In this document: in pieces, positions 39,751 to 53,200 of the stretch | Layout: every line of letters starts with the position of its first letter | Numbering within the stretch: the stretch's first letter is position 1 | Position numbers and translations under genes: made by a program | Notes under the pieces: model-generated | What the model saw: only the letters and a program-made list of their open reading frames with translations | Databases searched by the model: none | Told to the model about the DNA's origin: nothing | From: Euptelea pleiosperma | Taxonomy: Eukaryota; Streptophyta; Magnoliopsida; Ranunculales; Eupteleaceae | Assembly (NCBI GenBank): GCA_035048495.1 | Contig: JASUTR010000082.1 | Coordinates: 1-64,000 of the forward strand | Length of the DNA: 64,000 nucleotides | Direction of reading: 5' to 3'

Positions 39751-41570
39751 ACGTTGACGCACGGATGGAGCTAACTTGTTTCGCCTATCCCGAATCTTGT
39801 TCCAATACTTCAAATGTGTTGAAACAATAATAATGGAGGAGTTTGAGTTCAATTACGAGGTCCGATTGCGAAAAAGTCACAAGTTATAGGCTTCGGAATG
39901 TAACACACAAACTGAGTCCAATTTGAGACGTTGACGCACGGATGGAGCTAACTTGTTTTGACTATCACGAATCTTGTTCCAATACTTCGAATGTGTTGAA
40001 ACAATAATAATGGAAGAGTTTGAGTTCAATTACGAGGTCCGATTGAGAAAAAGCCACAAGTTATAGGCTTCGGAATGTAACACACAAACTGAGTCCAATT
40101 TGAGACGTTGACGCACGGATGGAGCTAACTTGTTTTGACTATCACGAATCTTGTTCCAATACTTCAAATGTGTTGAAACAATAATAATGGAAGAGTTTGA
40201 GTTCAATTACGAGGTCCGATTGAGAAAAAGTCACAAGTTATAGGTTTCGGAATGTAACACACAAACTGAGTCCAATTTGAGACGTTCACGAACGGATGGA
40301 GCTAACTTGTTTCGACTGTCCCAAATCTTGTTCCAACACTTCAAATGTGTTGAAACAATAGTAATGGAAGAATTCGAGTCTAATTACGAGGTTCGGTTGC
40401 GAAAAAGTCACAAGTTATAGGCTTCGGAATGTAACATACAAACTGAGTCCAATTTGAGACGTTGACGCACGGATGGAACTAACTTGTTTTGACAGTGATA
40501 AATCTTGTTCCAACACTTCAATTGTGTTGAAACAATTGTAATGGAAGAATTCGAGTCTAATTACGAGGTCCGGTTGTGAAAAAGTCACAAGTTATAGGCT
40601 TCGGAATGTAACACACAAACTGAGTCCAATTTGAGACGTTGACGCACGGATGGAGCTAACTTGTTTTGACTGTCACGAATCTTGTTTCAACACTTCAAAT
40701 GTGTTGCAATGATAGTAATCGAAGAGTTTGAGTCCAATTACGAGGTCCGGTTGCGAAAAAGTCACAAGTTATAGGCTTCGGAATGTAGCACACAAACTGA
40801 GTCCAATATAAGACGTTGACGCACGGATGGAGCTAACTTGTTTCGCCTATCCCGAATCTTGTTCCAATACTTCAAATGTGTTGAAACAATAATAATGGAA
40901 GAGTTTGAGTTCAATTACGAGGTCCGATTGAGAAAAAGTCACAAGTTATAGGCTTCGGAATGTAACACACAAACTGAGTCCAATTTGAGACGTTGACGCA
41001 CGGATGGAGCTAACTTGTTCTGACTATCACGAATCTTGTTTCAACACTTCAAATGTGTTGCAACAATAGTAATGGAAGAGTTTGAGTCCAATTACGAGGT
41101 CCGGTTGCGAAAAATTAACAAGTTATAGGCTTCGGAATGTAACACACAAACTGAGTCCAAATTGAGACGTCGACGCACGGATGGAGCTAACTTGTTTTGA
41201 CTGTCACGAATCTTGTTTCAACACTTCAAATGTGTTGCAACAATAGTAATGGAAGAGTTTGAGTCCAATTACGAGGTCCTGTTGCGAAAAAGTCACAAGT
41301 TATAGGCTTCGGAATGTAACACACAAACTGAATCCAATTTGAGACGTTGACGCACGGATGGAGCTAACTTGTTTCGCCTATCCCGAATCTTGTTCCAATA
41401 CTTCAAATGTGTTGAAACAATAATAATGGAAGAGTTTGAGTTCAATTACGAGGTCCGATTGCGAAAAAGTCACAAGTTATAGGCTTCGGAATGTAACACA
41501 CAAACTGAGTCCAATTTGAGACGTTGACGCACGGATGGAGCTAACTTGTTTTGACTATCACGAATCTTGT
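39610..41570. repeat. Duplicated satellite block A, copy 1
   Basis: About eleven monomers recur at about 45270-47230 at an offset of exactly 5664 bp (32 monomers). Shared rare variants are AATACTTCGA at 39981 and 45645, GAATGTAGCA at 40781 and 46445, and AAAATTAACA at 41111 and 46775. Further right the offset persists in part: TTTGGCTG at 42081 and 47745. Confidence 0.85.
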
Positions 41571-42849
41571 TTCAACTCTTCAAATGTGTTGCAACAATAG
41601 TAATGGAAGAGTTTGAGTCCAATTACGAGGTCCGGTTGCGAAAAAGTCACAAGTTATAGGCTTCGGAATGTAACACACAAACTGAATCCAATTTGAGACG
41701 TTGACGCACGGATGGAGCTCACTTGTTTCGCCTATCCCAAATCTTGTTCCAAAACTTCAAATGTGTTGAAACAATAATAATGGAAGAGTTTGAGTTCAAT
41801 TACGAGGTCCGATTGCGAAAAAGTCACAAGTTATAGGCTTCGGAATGTAACATACAAACTGAGTCCAATTTGAGACGTTGACGCACGGATGGAGCTAACT
41901 TGTTTCGACAGTGATAAATCTTATTCCAACACTTCAATTGTGTTGAAACAATTGTAATGGAAGAATTCGAGTCTAATTACGAGGTCCGGTTGTGAAAAAG
42001 TCACAAGTTATAGGCTTCGGAATGTAACACACAAACTGAGTCCAATTTGAGACGTTGACGCACGGATGGAGCTAACTTGTTTTGGCTGTCACGAATCTTC
42101 TTTCAACACTTAAAATGTGTTGCAACGATAGTAATGGAAGAGTTTGAGTCCAATTACGAGGTCCGGTTGCGAAAAAGTCACAAGTTATAGGCTTCGGAAT
42201 GTAACACACAAACTGAGTCCAATTTGAGACTTTCACGCACGGATGGAGCTAACTTGTTTCGACTGTCCCGAATCTTGTTCCAACAATTCCAATGTGTTGA
42301 AACAATAGTAATGGAAGAATTCGAGTCTAATTACGAGGTTCGGTTGCGAAAAAGTCACAAGTGATAGGCTTCGGAATGTAACACACAAACTGAGTCCAAT
42401 TTGAGACATTGACGCACGGATGGAGCTAACTTGTTTCGACAGTGATAAATCTTGTTCCAACACTTCAAATGTGTTGAAACAATTGTAATGGAAGAATTCG
42501 AGTCTAATTACGAGGTCCGGTTGCGAAAAAGTCACAAGTTATAGGCTTCGGAATGTAGCACACAAACTGAGTCCAATATAAGACGTTGACGCACGGATGG
42601 AGCTAACTTGTTTCGCCTATCCCGAATCTTGTTCCAATACTTCAAATGTGTTGAAACAATAATAATGGAAGAGTTTGAGTTCAATTACGAGGTCCGATTG
42701 AGAAAAAGCCACAAGTTATAGGCTTCGGAATGTAACACACAAACTGAGTCCAATTTGAGACGTTGACGCACGGATGGAGCTAACTTGTTCTGACTATCAC
42801 GAATCTTGTTTCAACACTTCAAATGTGTTGCAACAATAGTAATGGAAGA

Positions 42850-44350
42850 GTTTGAGTCCAATTACGAGGTCCGATTGCGAAAAAGTCACAAGTTATAGGC
42901 TTCGGAATGTAACACACAAACTGAGTCCAATTTGAGACGTTGACGCACGGATGGAGCTAACTTGTTTTGACTATCACGAATCTTGTTTCAACACTTCAAA
43001 TGTGTTGCAACAATAGTAATGGAAGAGTTTGAGTCCAATTACGAGGTCCGGTTGCGAAAAATTCACAAGTTATAGGCTTCGGAATGTAACACACAAACTG
43101 AGTCCAATTTGAGACGTTGACGCACTGATGGAGCTAACTTGTTTCGACAGTCATAAATCTTGTTCAAACACTTCAAATGTTTTGAAACAATTGTAATGGA
43201 AGAATTCGAGTCTAATTACGAGGTCCGGTTGCGAAAAAGTCACAAGTTATAGGCTTCGGAATGTAACACACAAACTGAGTCCAATTTGAGACGTTCACGA
43301 ACGGATGGAGCTAACTTGTTTCGACTGTCCCGAATCTTGTTCCAACACTTCAAATGTGTTGAAACAATAGTAATGGAAGAATTCGAGTCTAATTACGAGG
43401 TTCGGTTGCGAAAAAGTCACAAGTTATAGGCTTCGGAATGTAACATACAAACTGAGTCCAATTTGAGACGTTGACGCACGGATGGAGCTAACTTGTTTCG
43501 ACAGTGATAAATCTTGTTCCAACACATCAATTGTGTTGAAACAATTGTAATGGAAGAATTCGAGTCTAATTACGAGGTCCGGTTGTGAAAAAGTCACAAG
43601 TTATAGGCTTCGGAATGTAACACACAAACTGAGTCCAATTTGAGACGTTGACGCACGGATGGAGCTAACTTGTTTTGACTGTCACGAATCTTGTTTCAAC
43701 ACTTCAAATGTGTTGCAATGATAGTAATCGAAGAGTTTGAGTCCAATTACGAGGTCCGGTTGCGAAAAAGTGACAAGTTATAGGCTTCGGAATGTAACAC
43801 ACAAACTGAGTCCAATTTGAGACGTTCACGCACGGATGGAGCTAACTTGTTTCGACTGTCCCGAATCTTGTTCCAACAATTCCAATGTGTTGAAACAATA
43901 GTAATGGAAGAATTCGAGTCTAATTACGACGTTCGGTTGCGAAAAAGTCACAAGTTATAGGCTTCGGAATGTAACATACAAACTGAGTCCAATTTGAGAC
44001 GTTGACGCACGGATGGAGCTAACTTGTTTCGACAGTGATAAATCTTGTTCCAACACTTCAATTGTGTTGAAACAATTGTAATGGAAGAATTCGAGTCTAA
44101 TTACGAGGTCCGGTTGCGAAAAAGCCACAAGTTATAGGCTTCGGAATGTAACACACAAACTGAGTCTAATTTGAGACGTTGACGCACGGATGAAGCAAAC
44201 TTGTTTTGACTGTCACGAATCATGTTTCAACACTTCAAATGTATTGCAACAATAGTAATGGAAGAGTTTGAGTCCAATTACGAGGTCCGGTTGCGAAAAA
44301 GTCACAAGTTATAGGCTTCGGAATGTAACACACAAACTGAATCCAATTTG
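42850..44350. repeat. Duplicated satellite block B, copy 2
   Basis: Partner of the block at about 38250-39750. It differs by occasional substitutions, for example GTGACAAG near 43771 where copy 1 has GTCACAAG. Confidence 0.8.
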
Positions 44351-45269
44351 AGACGTTGACGCACGGATGGAGCTCACTTGTTTCGCCTATCCCAAATCTT
44401 GTTCCAATACTTCAAATGTGTTGAAACAATAATAATGGAAGAGTTTGAGTTCAATTACGAGGTCCGATTGCGAAAAAGTCACAAGTTATAGGCTTCGGAA
44501 TGTAACACACAAACTGAGTCCAATTTGAGACGTTGACGCACGGATGGAGCTAACTTGTTTTGACTATCACGAATCTTGTTTCAACTCTTCAAATGTGTTG
44601 CAACAATAGTAATGGAAGAGTTTGAGTCCAATTACGAGGTCCGGTTGCGAAAAATTCACAAGTTATAGGCTTCGGAATGTAACACACAAACTGAGTCCAA
44701 TTTGAGACGTTGACGCACGGATGGAGCTAACTTGTTTCGACAGTCATAAATCTTGTTCAAACACTTCAAATGTTTTGAAACAATTGTAATGGAAGAATTC
44801 GAGTCTAATTACGAGGTCCGGTTGCGAAAAAGTCACAAGTTATAGGCTTCGGAATGTAACACAGAAACTGAGTCCAATTTGAGACGTTCACGAACGGATG
44901 GAGCTAACTTGTTTCGACTGTCCCGAATCTTGTTCCAACACTTCAAATGTGTTGAAACAATAGTAATGGAAGAATTCGAGTCTAATTACGACTTTCGGTT
45001 GCGAAAAAGTCACAAGTTATAGGCTTCGGAATGTAACATACAAACTGAGTCCAATTTGAGACGTTGACGCACGGATGGAGCTAACTTGTTTCGACAGTGA
45101 TAAATCTTGTTCCAACACTTCAATTGTGTTGAAACAATTGTAATGGAAGAATTCGAGTCTAATTACGAGGTCCGGTTGTGAAAAAGTCACAAGTTATAGG
45201 CTTCGGAATGTAACATACAAACTGAGTCCAATTTGAGACGTTGACGCACGGATGGAGCTAACTTGTTTT

Positions 45270-47230
45270 GACTGTCACGAATCATGTTTCAACACTTCAA
45301 ATGTGTTGCAACAATAGTAATGGAAGAGTTTGAGTCCAATTACGAGGTCCGGTTGCGAAAAAGTCACAAGTTATAGGCTTCGGAATGTAACACACAAACT
45401 GAATCCAATTTGAGACGTTGACGCACGGATGGAGCTAACTTGTTTCGCCTATCCCGAATCTTGTTCCAATACTTCAAATGTGTTGAAACAATAATAATGG
45501 AGGAGTTTGAGTTCAATTACGAGGTCCGATTGCGAAAAAGTCACAAGTTATAGGCTTCGGAATGTAACACACAAACTGAGTCCAATTTGAGACGTTGACG
45601 CACGGATGGAGCTAACTTGTTTTGACTATCACGAATCTTGTTCCAATACTTCGAATGTGTTGAAACAATAATAATGGAAGAGTTTGAGTTCAATTACGAG
45701 GTCCGATTGAGAAAAAGCCACAAGTTATAGGCTTCGGAATGTAACACACAAACTGAGTCCAATTTGAGACGTTGACGCACGGATGGAGCTAACTTGTTTT
45801 GACTATCACGAATCTTGTTCCAATACTTCAAATGTGTTGAAACAATAATAATGGAAGAGTTTGAGTTCAATTACGAGGTCCGATTGAGAAAAAGTCACAA
45901 GTTATAGGCTTCGGAATGTAACACACAAACTGAGTCCAATTTGAGACGTTCACGAACGGATGGAGCTAACTTGTTTCGACTGTCCCAAATCTTGTTCCAA
46001 CACTTCAAATGTGTTGAAACAATAGTAATGGAAGAATTCGAGTCTAATTACGAGGTTCGGTTGCGAAAAAGTCACAAGTTATAGGCTTCGGAATGTAACA
46101 TACAAACTGAGTCCAATTTGAGACGTTGACGCACGGATGGAACTAACTTGTTTTGACAGTGATAAATCTTGTTCCAACACTTCAATTGTGTTGAAACAAT
46201 TGTAATGGAAGAATTCGAGTCTAATTACGAGGTCCGGTTGTGAAAAAGTCACAAGTTATAGGCTTCGGAATGTAACACACAAACTGAGTCCAATTTGAGA
46301 CGTTGACGCACGGATGGAGCTAACTTGTTTTGACTGTCACGAATCTTGTTTCAACACTTCAAATGTGTTGCAATGATAGTAATCGAAGAGTTTGAGTCCA
46401 ATTACGAGGTCCGGTTGCGAAAAAGTCACAAGTTATAGGCTTCGGAATGTAGCACACAAACTGAGTCCAATATAAGACGTTGACGCACGGATGGAGCTAA
46501 CTTGTTTCGCCTATCCCGAATCTTGTTCCAATACTTCAAATGTGTTGAAACAATAATAATGGAAGAGTTTGAGTTCAATTACGAGGTCCGATTGAGAAAA
46601 AGTCACAAGTTATAGGCTTCGGAATGTAACACACAAACTGAGTCCAATTTGAGACGTTGACGCACGGATGGAGCTAACTTGTTCTGACTATCACGAATCT
46701 TGTTTCAACACTTCAAATGTGTTGCAACAATAGTAATGGAAGAGTTTGAGTCCAATTACGAGGTCCGGTTGCGAAAAATTAACAAGTTATAGGCTTCGGA
46801 ATGTAACACACAAACTGAGTCCAAATTGAGACGTCGACGCACGGATGGAGCTAACTTGTTTTGACTGTCACGAATCTTGTTTCAACACTTCAAATGTGTT
46901 GCAACAATAGTAATGGAAGAGTTTGAGTCCAATTACGAGGTCCTGTTGCGAAAAAGTCACAAGTTATAGGCTTCGGAATGTAACACACAAACTGAATCCA
47001 ATTTGAGACGTTGACGCACGGATGGAGCTAACTTGTTTCGCCTATCCCGAATCTTGTTCCAATACTTCAAATGTGTTGAAACAATAATAATGGAAGAGTT
47101 TGAGTTCAATTACGAGGTCCGATTGCGAAAAAGTCACAAGTTATAGGCTTCGGAATGTAACACACAAACTGAGTCCAATTTGAGACGTTGACGCACGGAT
47201 GGAGCTAACTTGTTTTGACTATCACGAATC
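45270..47230. repeat. Duplicated satellite block A, copy 2
   Basis: Partner of the block at about 39610-41570; one visible substitution is TAGGCTTCGG near 45908 versus TAGGTTTCGG near 40244. The markers GAATGTAGCA at 42551 and 48038 are 31 monomers apart, so one monomer was lost or gained in the adjoining part. Confidence 0.85.
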
Positions 47231-50200
47231 TTGTTTCAACACTTCAAATGTGTTGCAACAATAGTAATGGAAGAGTTTGAGTCCAATTACGAGGTCCGGT
47301 TGCGAAAAATTCACAAGTTATAGGCTTCGGAATGTAACACACAAACTGAGTCCAATTTGAGACGTTGACGCACGGATGGAGCTAACCTGTTTCGACAGTC
47401 ATAAATCTTGTTCAAACACTTCAAATGTTTTGAAACAATTGTAATGGAAGAATTCGAGTCTAATTACGAGGTTCGGTTGCGAAAAAGTCACAAGTTATAG
47501 GCTTCGGAATGTAACATACAAACTGAGTCCAATTTGAGACGTTGACGCACGGATGGAGCTAACTTGTTTCGACTGTCACAAATCTTGTTTCAACACTTCA
47601 AATGTGTTGCAACAATAGTAATGGAAGAGTTTTAGTCCAATTACGAGGTCCTGTTGCGAAAAATTCACAAGTTATAGGCTTCGGAATGTAACATACAAAC
47701 TGAGTCCAATTTGAGACGTTGACGCACGGATGGAGCTAACTTGTTTTGGCTGTCACGAATCTTCTTTCAACACTTAAAATGTGTTGCAACGATAGTAATG
47801 GAAGAGTTTGAGTCCAATTACGAGGTCCGGTTGCGAAAAAGTCACAAGTTATAGGCTTCGGAATGTAACACACAAACTGAGTCCAATTTGAGACTTTCAC
47901 GCACGGATGGAGCTAACTTGTTTCGACTGTCCCGAATCTTGTTCCAACACTTCAAATGTGTTGAAACAATTGTAATGGAAGAATTCGAGTCTAATTACGA
48001 GGTCCGGTTGCGAAAAAGTCACAAGTTATAGGCTTCGGAATGTAGCACACAAACTGAGTCCAATATAAGACGTTGACGCACGGATGGAGCTAACTTGTTT
48101 CGCCTATCCCGAATCTTGTTCCAATACTTCAAATGTGTTGAAACAATAATAATGGAAGAGTTTGAGTTCAATTACGAGGTCCGATTGAGAAAAAGCCACA
48201 AGTTATAGGCTTCGGAATGTAACACACAAACTGAGTCCAATTTGAGACGTTGACGCACGGATGGAGCTAACTTGTTCTGACTATCACGAATCTTGTTTCA
48301 ACACTTCAAATGTGTTGCAACAATAGTAATGGAAGAGTTTGAGTCCAATTACGAGGTCCGGTTGCGAAAAATTAACAAGTTATAGGCTTCGGAATGTAAC
48401 ACACAAACTGAGTCCAATTTGAGACGTTGACGCACGGATGGAGCTAACTTGTTTTGACTATCACGAATCTTGTTTCAACACTTGAAATGTGTTGCAACAA
48501 TAGTAATGGAAGAGTTTGAGTCCAATTACGAGGTCCGGTTGCGAAAAATTCACAAGTTATAGGCTTCGGAATGTAACATACAAACTGAGTCCAATTTGAG
48601 ACGTTGACGCACGGATGGAGCTAACTTGTTTCGACTGTCCCGAATCTTGTTCCAACACTTCAAATGTGTTGAAACAATAGTAATGGAAGAATTCGAGTCT
48701 AATTACGAGGTTCGGTTGCGAAAAAGTCACAAGTTATAGGCTTCGGAATGTAACATACAAACTGAGTCCAATTTGAGACGTTGACGCACGGATGGAGCTA
48801 ACTTGTTTCGACAGTGATAAATCTTGTTCCAACACTTCAATTGTGTTGAAACAATTGTAATGGAAGAATTCGAGTCTAATTACGAGGTCCGGTTGTGAAA
48901 AAGTCACAAGTTATAGGCTTCGGAATGTAACAAACAAACTTAGTCCAATTTGAGACGTTGACGCACGGATGGAGCTAACTTGTTTTGACTGTCACGAATC
49001 TTGTTTCAACACTTCAAATGTGTTGCAACAATAGTAATGAAAGAGTTTGAGTCCAATTACGAGGTCCGGTTGCGAAAAAGTCACAAGTTATAGGCTTCGG
49101 AATGTAACACACAAACTGAATCCAATTTGAGACGTTGACGCACGGATGGAGCTAACTTGTTTCGCCTATCCCGAATCTTGTTCCAATACTTCAAATGTGT
49201 TGAAACAATAATAATGGAAGAGTTTGAGTTCAATTACGAGGTCCGATTGCGAAAAAGTCACAAGTTATAGGCTTCGGAATGTAACACACAAACTGAGTCT
49301 AATTTGAGACGTTCACGCACGGATGGAGCTAACTTGTTTCGACTGTCCCGAATCTTGTTCCAACAATTCCAATGTGTTGAAACAATAGTAATGGAAGAAT
49401 TCGAGTCTAATTACGAGATTCGGTTGCGAAAAAGTCGCAAGTTATAGGCTTCGGAATGTAACACACAAACTGAATCCAATTTGAGACGTTGACGCACGGA
49501 TGGAGGTAACTTGTTTCGCCTATCCCGAATCTTGTTCCAATACTTCAAATGTGTTGAAACAATAATAATGGAAGAGTTTGAGTTCAATTACGAGGTCCGA
49601 TTGCGAAAAAGTCACAAGTTATAGGCTTCGGAATGTAACACACAAACTGAGTCCAATTTGAGACGTTGACGCACGGATGGAGCTAACTTGTTTCGACAGT
49701 CATAAATCTTGTTCAAACACTTCAAATGTTTTGAAACAATTGTAATGGAAGAATTCGAGTCTAATTACGAGGTCCGATTGCGAAAAAGTCACAAGTTATA
49801 GGCTTCGGAATGTAACACACAAACTGAGTCCAATTTGAGACGTTGACGCACGGATGGAGCTAACTTGTTTTGACTATCACGAATCTTGTTTCAACACTTC
49901 AAATGTGTTGCAACAATAGTAATGGAAGAGTTTGAGTCCAATTACGAGGTCCGGTTGCGAAAAATTCACAAGTTATAGGCTTCGGAATGTAACACACAAA
50001 CTGAGTCCAATTTGAGACGTTGACGCACGGATGGAGCTAACTTGTTTCGACAGTCATAAATCTTGTTCAAACACTTCAAATGTTTTGAAACAATTGTAAT
50101 GGAAGAATTCGAGTCTAATTACGAGGTCCGGTTGCGAAAAAGTCACAAGTTATAGGCTTCGGAATGTAACACACAAACTGAGTCCAATTTGAGACGTTCA

Positions 50201-53200
50201 CGAACGGATGGAGCTAACTTGTTTCGACTGTCCCGAATCTTGTTCCAACACTTCAAATGTGTTGAAACAATAGTAATGGAAGAATTCGAGTCTAATTACG
50301 AGGTTCGGTTGCGAAAAAGTCACAAGTTATAGGCTTCGGAATGTAACATACAAACTGAGTCCAATTTGAGACGTTGACGCACGGATGGAGCTAACTTGTT
50401 TCGACAGTGATAAATCTTATTCCAACACTTCAATTGTGTTGAAACAATTGTAATGGAAGAATTCGAGTCTAATTACGAGGTCCGGTTGTGAAAAAGTCAC
50501 AAGTTATAGGCTTCGGAATGTAACACACAAACTGAGTCCAATTTGAGACGTTGACGCACGGATGGAGCTAACTTGTTTTGACTGTCACGAATCTTCTTTC
50601 AACACTTAAAATGTGTTGCAACGATAGTAATGGAAGAGTTTGAGTCCAATTACGAGGTCCGGTTGCGAAAAAGTCACAAGTTATAGGCTTCGGAATGTAA
50701 CACACAAACTGAGTCCAATTTGAGACTTTCACGCACGGATGGAGCTAACTTGTTTCGACTGTCCCGAATCTTGTTCCAACAATTCCAATGTGTTGAAACA
50801 ATAGTAATGGAAGAATTCGAGTCTAATTACGAGGTTCGGTTGCGAAAAAGTCACAAGTTATAGGCTTCGGAATGTAACACACAAACTGAGTCCAATTTGA
50901 GACGTTGACGCACGGATGGAGCTAACTTGTTCTGACTATCACGAATCTTGTTTCAACACTTCAAATGTGTTGCAACAATAGTAATGGAAGAGTTTGAGTC
51001 CAATTACGAGGTCCGGTTGCGAAAAATTAACAAGTTATAGGCTTCGGAATGTAACACACAAACTGAGTCCAAATTGAGATGTGGACGCACGGATGGAGCT
51101 AACTTGTTTTGACTGTCACGAATCTTGTTTCAACACTTCAAATGTGTTGCAACAATAGTAATGGAAGAGTTTGAGTCCAATTACGAGGTCCTGTTGCGAA
51201 AAAGTCACAAGTTATAGGCTTCGGAATGTAACACACAAACTGAATCCAATTTGAGACGTTGACGCACGGATGGAGCTAACTTGTTTCGCCTATCCCGAAT
51301 CTTGTTCCAATACTTCAAATGTGTTGAAACAATAATAATGGAAGAGTTTGAGTTCAATTACGAGGTCCGATTGCGAAAAAGTCACAAGTTATAGGCTTGG
51401 GAATGTAACACACAAACTGAGTCCAATTTGAGACGTTCACACACGGATGGAGCTAACTTGTTTTGACTGTCCCGAATCTTGTTTCAACACTTCAAATGTG
51501 TTGCAACAATAGTAATGGAAGAGTTTGAGTCCAATTACGAGGTCCGGTTGCGAAAAAGTCACAAGTTATAGGCTTCGGAATGTAACACACAAACTGAATC
51601 CAATTTGAGACGTTGACGCACGGATGGAGCTAACTTGTTTCGCCTATCCCGAATCTTGTTCCAATACTTCAAATGTGTTGAAACAATAATAATGGAAGAG
51701 TTTGAGTTCAATTACGAGGTCCGATTGCGAAAAAGTCACAAGTTATAGGCTTCGGAATGTAACACACAAACTGAGTCAAATTTGAGACGTTGACGCACGG
51801 ATGGAGCTAACTTGTTTTGACTATCACGAATCTTGTTTCAACTCTTCAAATGTGTTGCAACAATAGTAATGGAAGAGTTTGAGTCCAATTACGAGGTCCG
51901 GTTCCTAAAAAGTCACAAGTTATAGGCTTCGGAATGTAACACTCAAACTGAGTCCAATTTGAGACGTTGACGCACGGATGGAGCTAACTTGTTTTGACTG
52001 TCACGAATCTTGTTTCAACACTTCAAATGTGTTGCAACAATAGTAATGGAAGAGTTTGAGTCCAATTACGAGGTCCGGTTGCGAAAAAGTCACAAGTTAT
52101 AGGCTTCGGAATGTAACACACAAACTGAATCCAATTTGAGACGTTGACGCACGGATGGAGCTAACTTGTTTCGCCTATCCCGAATCTTGTTCCAATACTT
52201 CAAATGTGTTGAAACAATAATAATGGAAGAGTTTGAGTTCAATTACGAGGTCCGATTGCGAAAAAGTCACAAGTTATAGGCTTCGGAATGTAACACACAA
52301 ACTGAGTCCAATTTGAGACGTTGACGCACGGTTGGAGCTAACTTGTTTTGACTATCACGAATCTTGTTTCAACACTTCAAATGTGTTGCAACAATAGTAA
52401 TGGAAGAGTTTGAGTCCAATTACGAGGTCCGGTTGCGAAAAATTCACAAGTTATAGGCTTCGGAATGTAACACACAAACTGAGTCCAATTTGAGACGTTG
52501 ACGCACGGATGGAGCTAACTTGTTTCGACAGTCATAAATCTTGTTCAAACACTTCAAATGTTTTGAAACAATTGTAATGGAAGAATTCGAGTCTAATTAC
52601 GAGGTCCGGTTGCGAAAAAGTCACAAGTTATAGGATTCGGAATGTAACACACAAACTGAGTCCAATTTGAGACGTTCACGAACGGATGGAGCTAACTTGT
52701 TTCGACTGTCCCGAATCTTGTTCCAACACTTCAAATGTGTTGAAACAATAGTAATGGAAGAATTCGAGTCTAATTACGAGGTTCGGTTGCGAAAAAGTCA
52801 CAAGTTATAGGCTTCGGAATGTAACATACAAACTGAGTCCAATTTGAGACGTTGACGCACGGATGGAGCTAACTTGTTTCGACAGTGATAAATCTTGTTC
52901 CAACACTTCAATTGTGTTGAAACAATTGTAATGGAAGAATTCGAGTCTAATTACGAGGTCCGGTTGTGAAAAAGTCACAAGTTATAGGCTTCGGAATGTA
53001 ACACACAAACTGAGTCCAATTTGAGACGTTGACGCACGGATGGAGCTAACTTGTTTTGACTGTCACGAATCTTGTTTCAACACTTCAAATGTGTTGCAAC
53101 GATAGTAATGGAAGAGTTTGAGTCCAATTACGAGGTCCGGTTGCGAAAAAGTCACAAGTTATAGGCTTCGGAATGTAACACACAAATTGAGTCCAATTTG

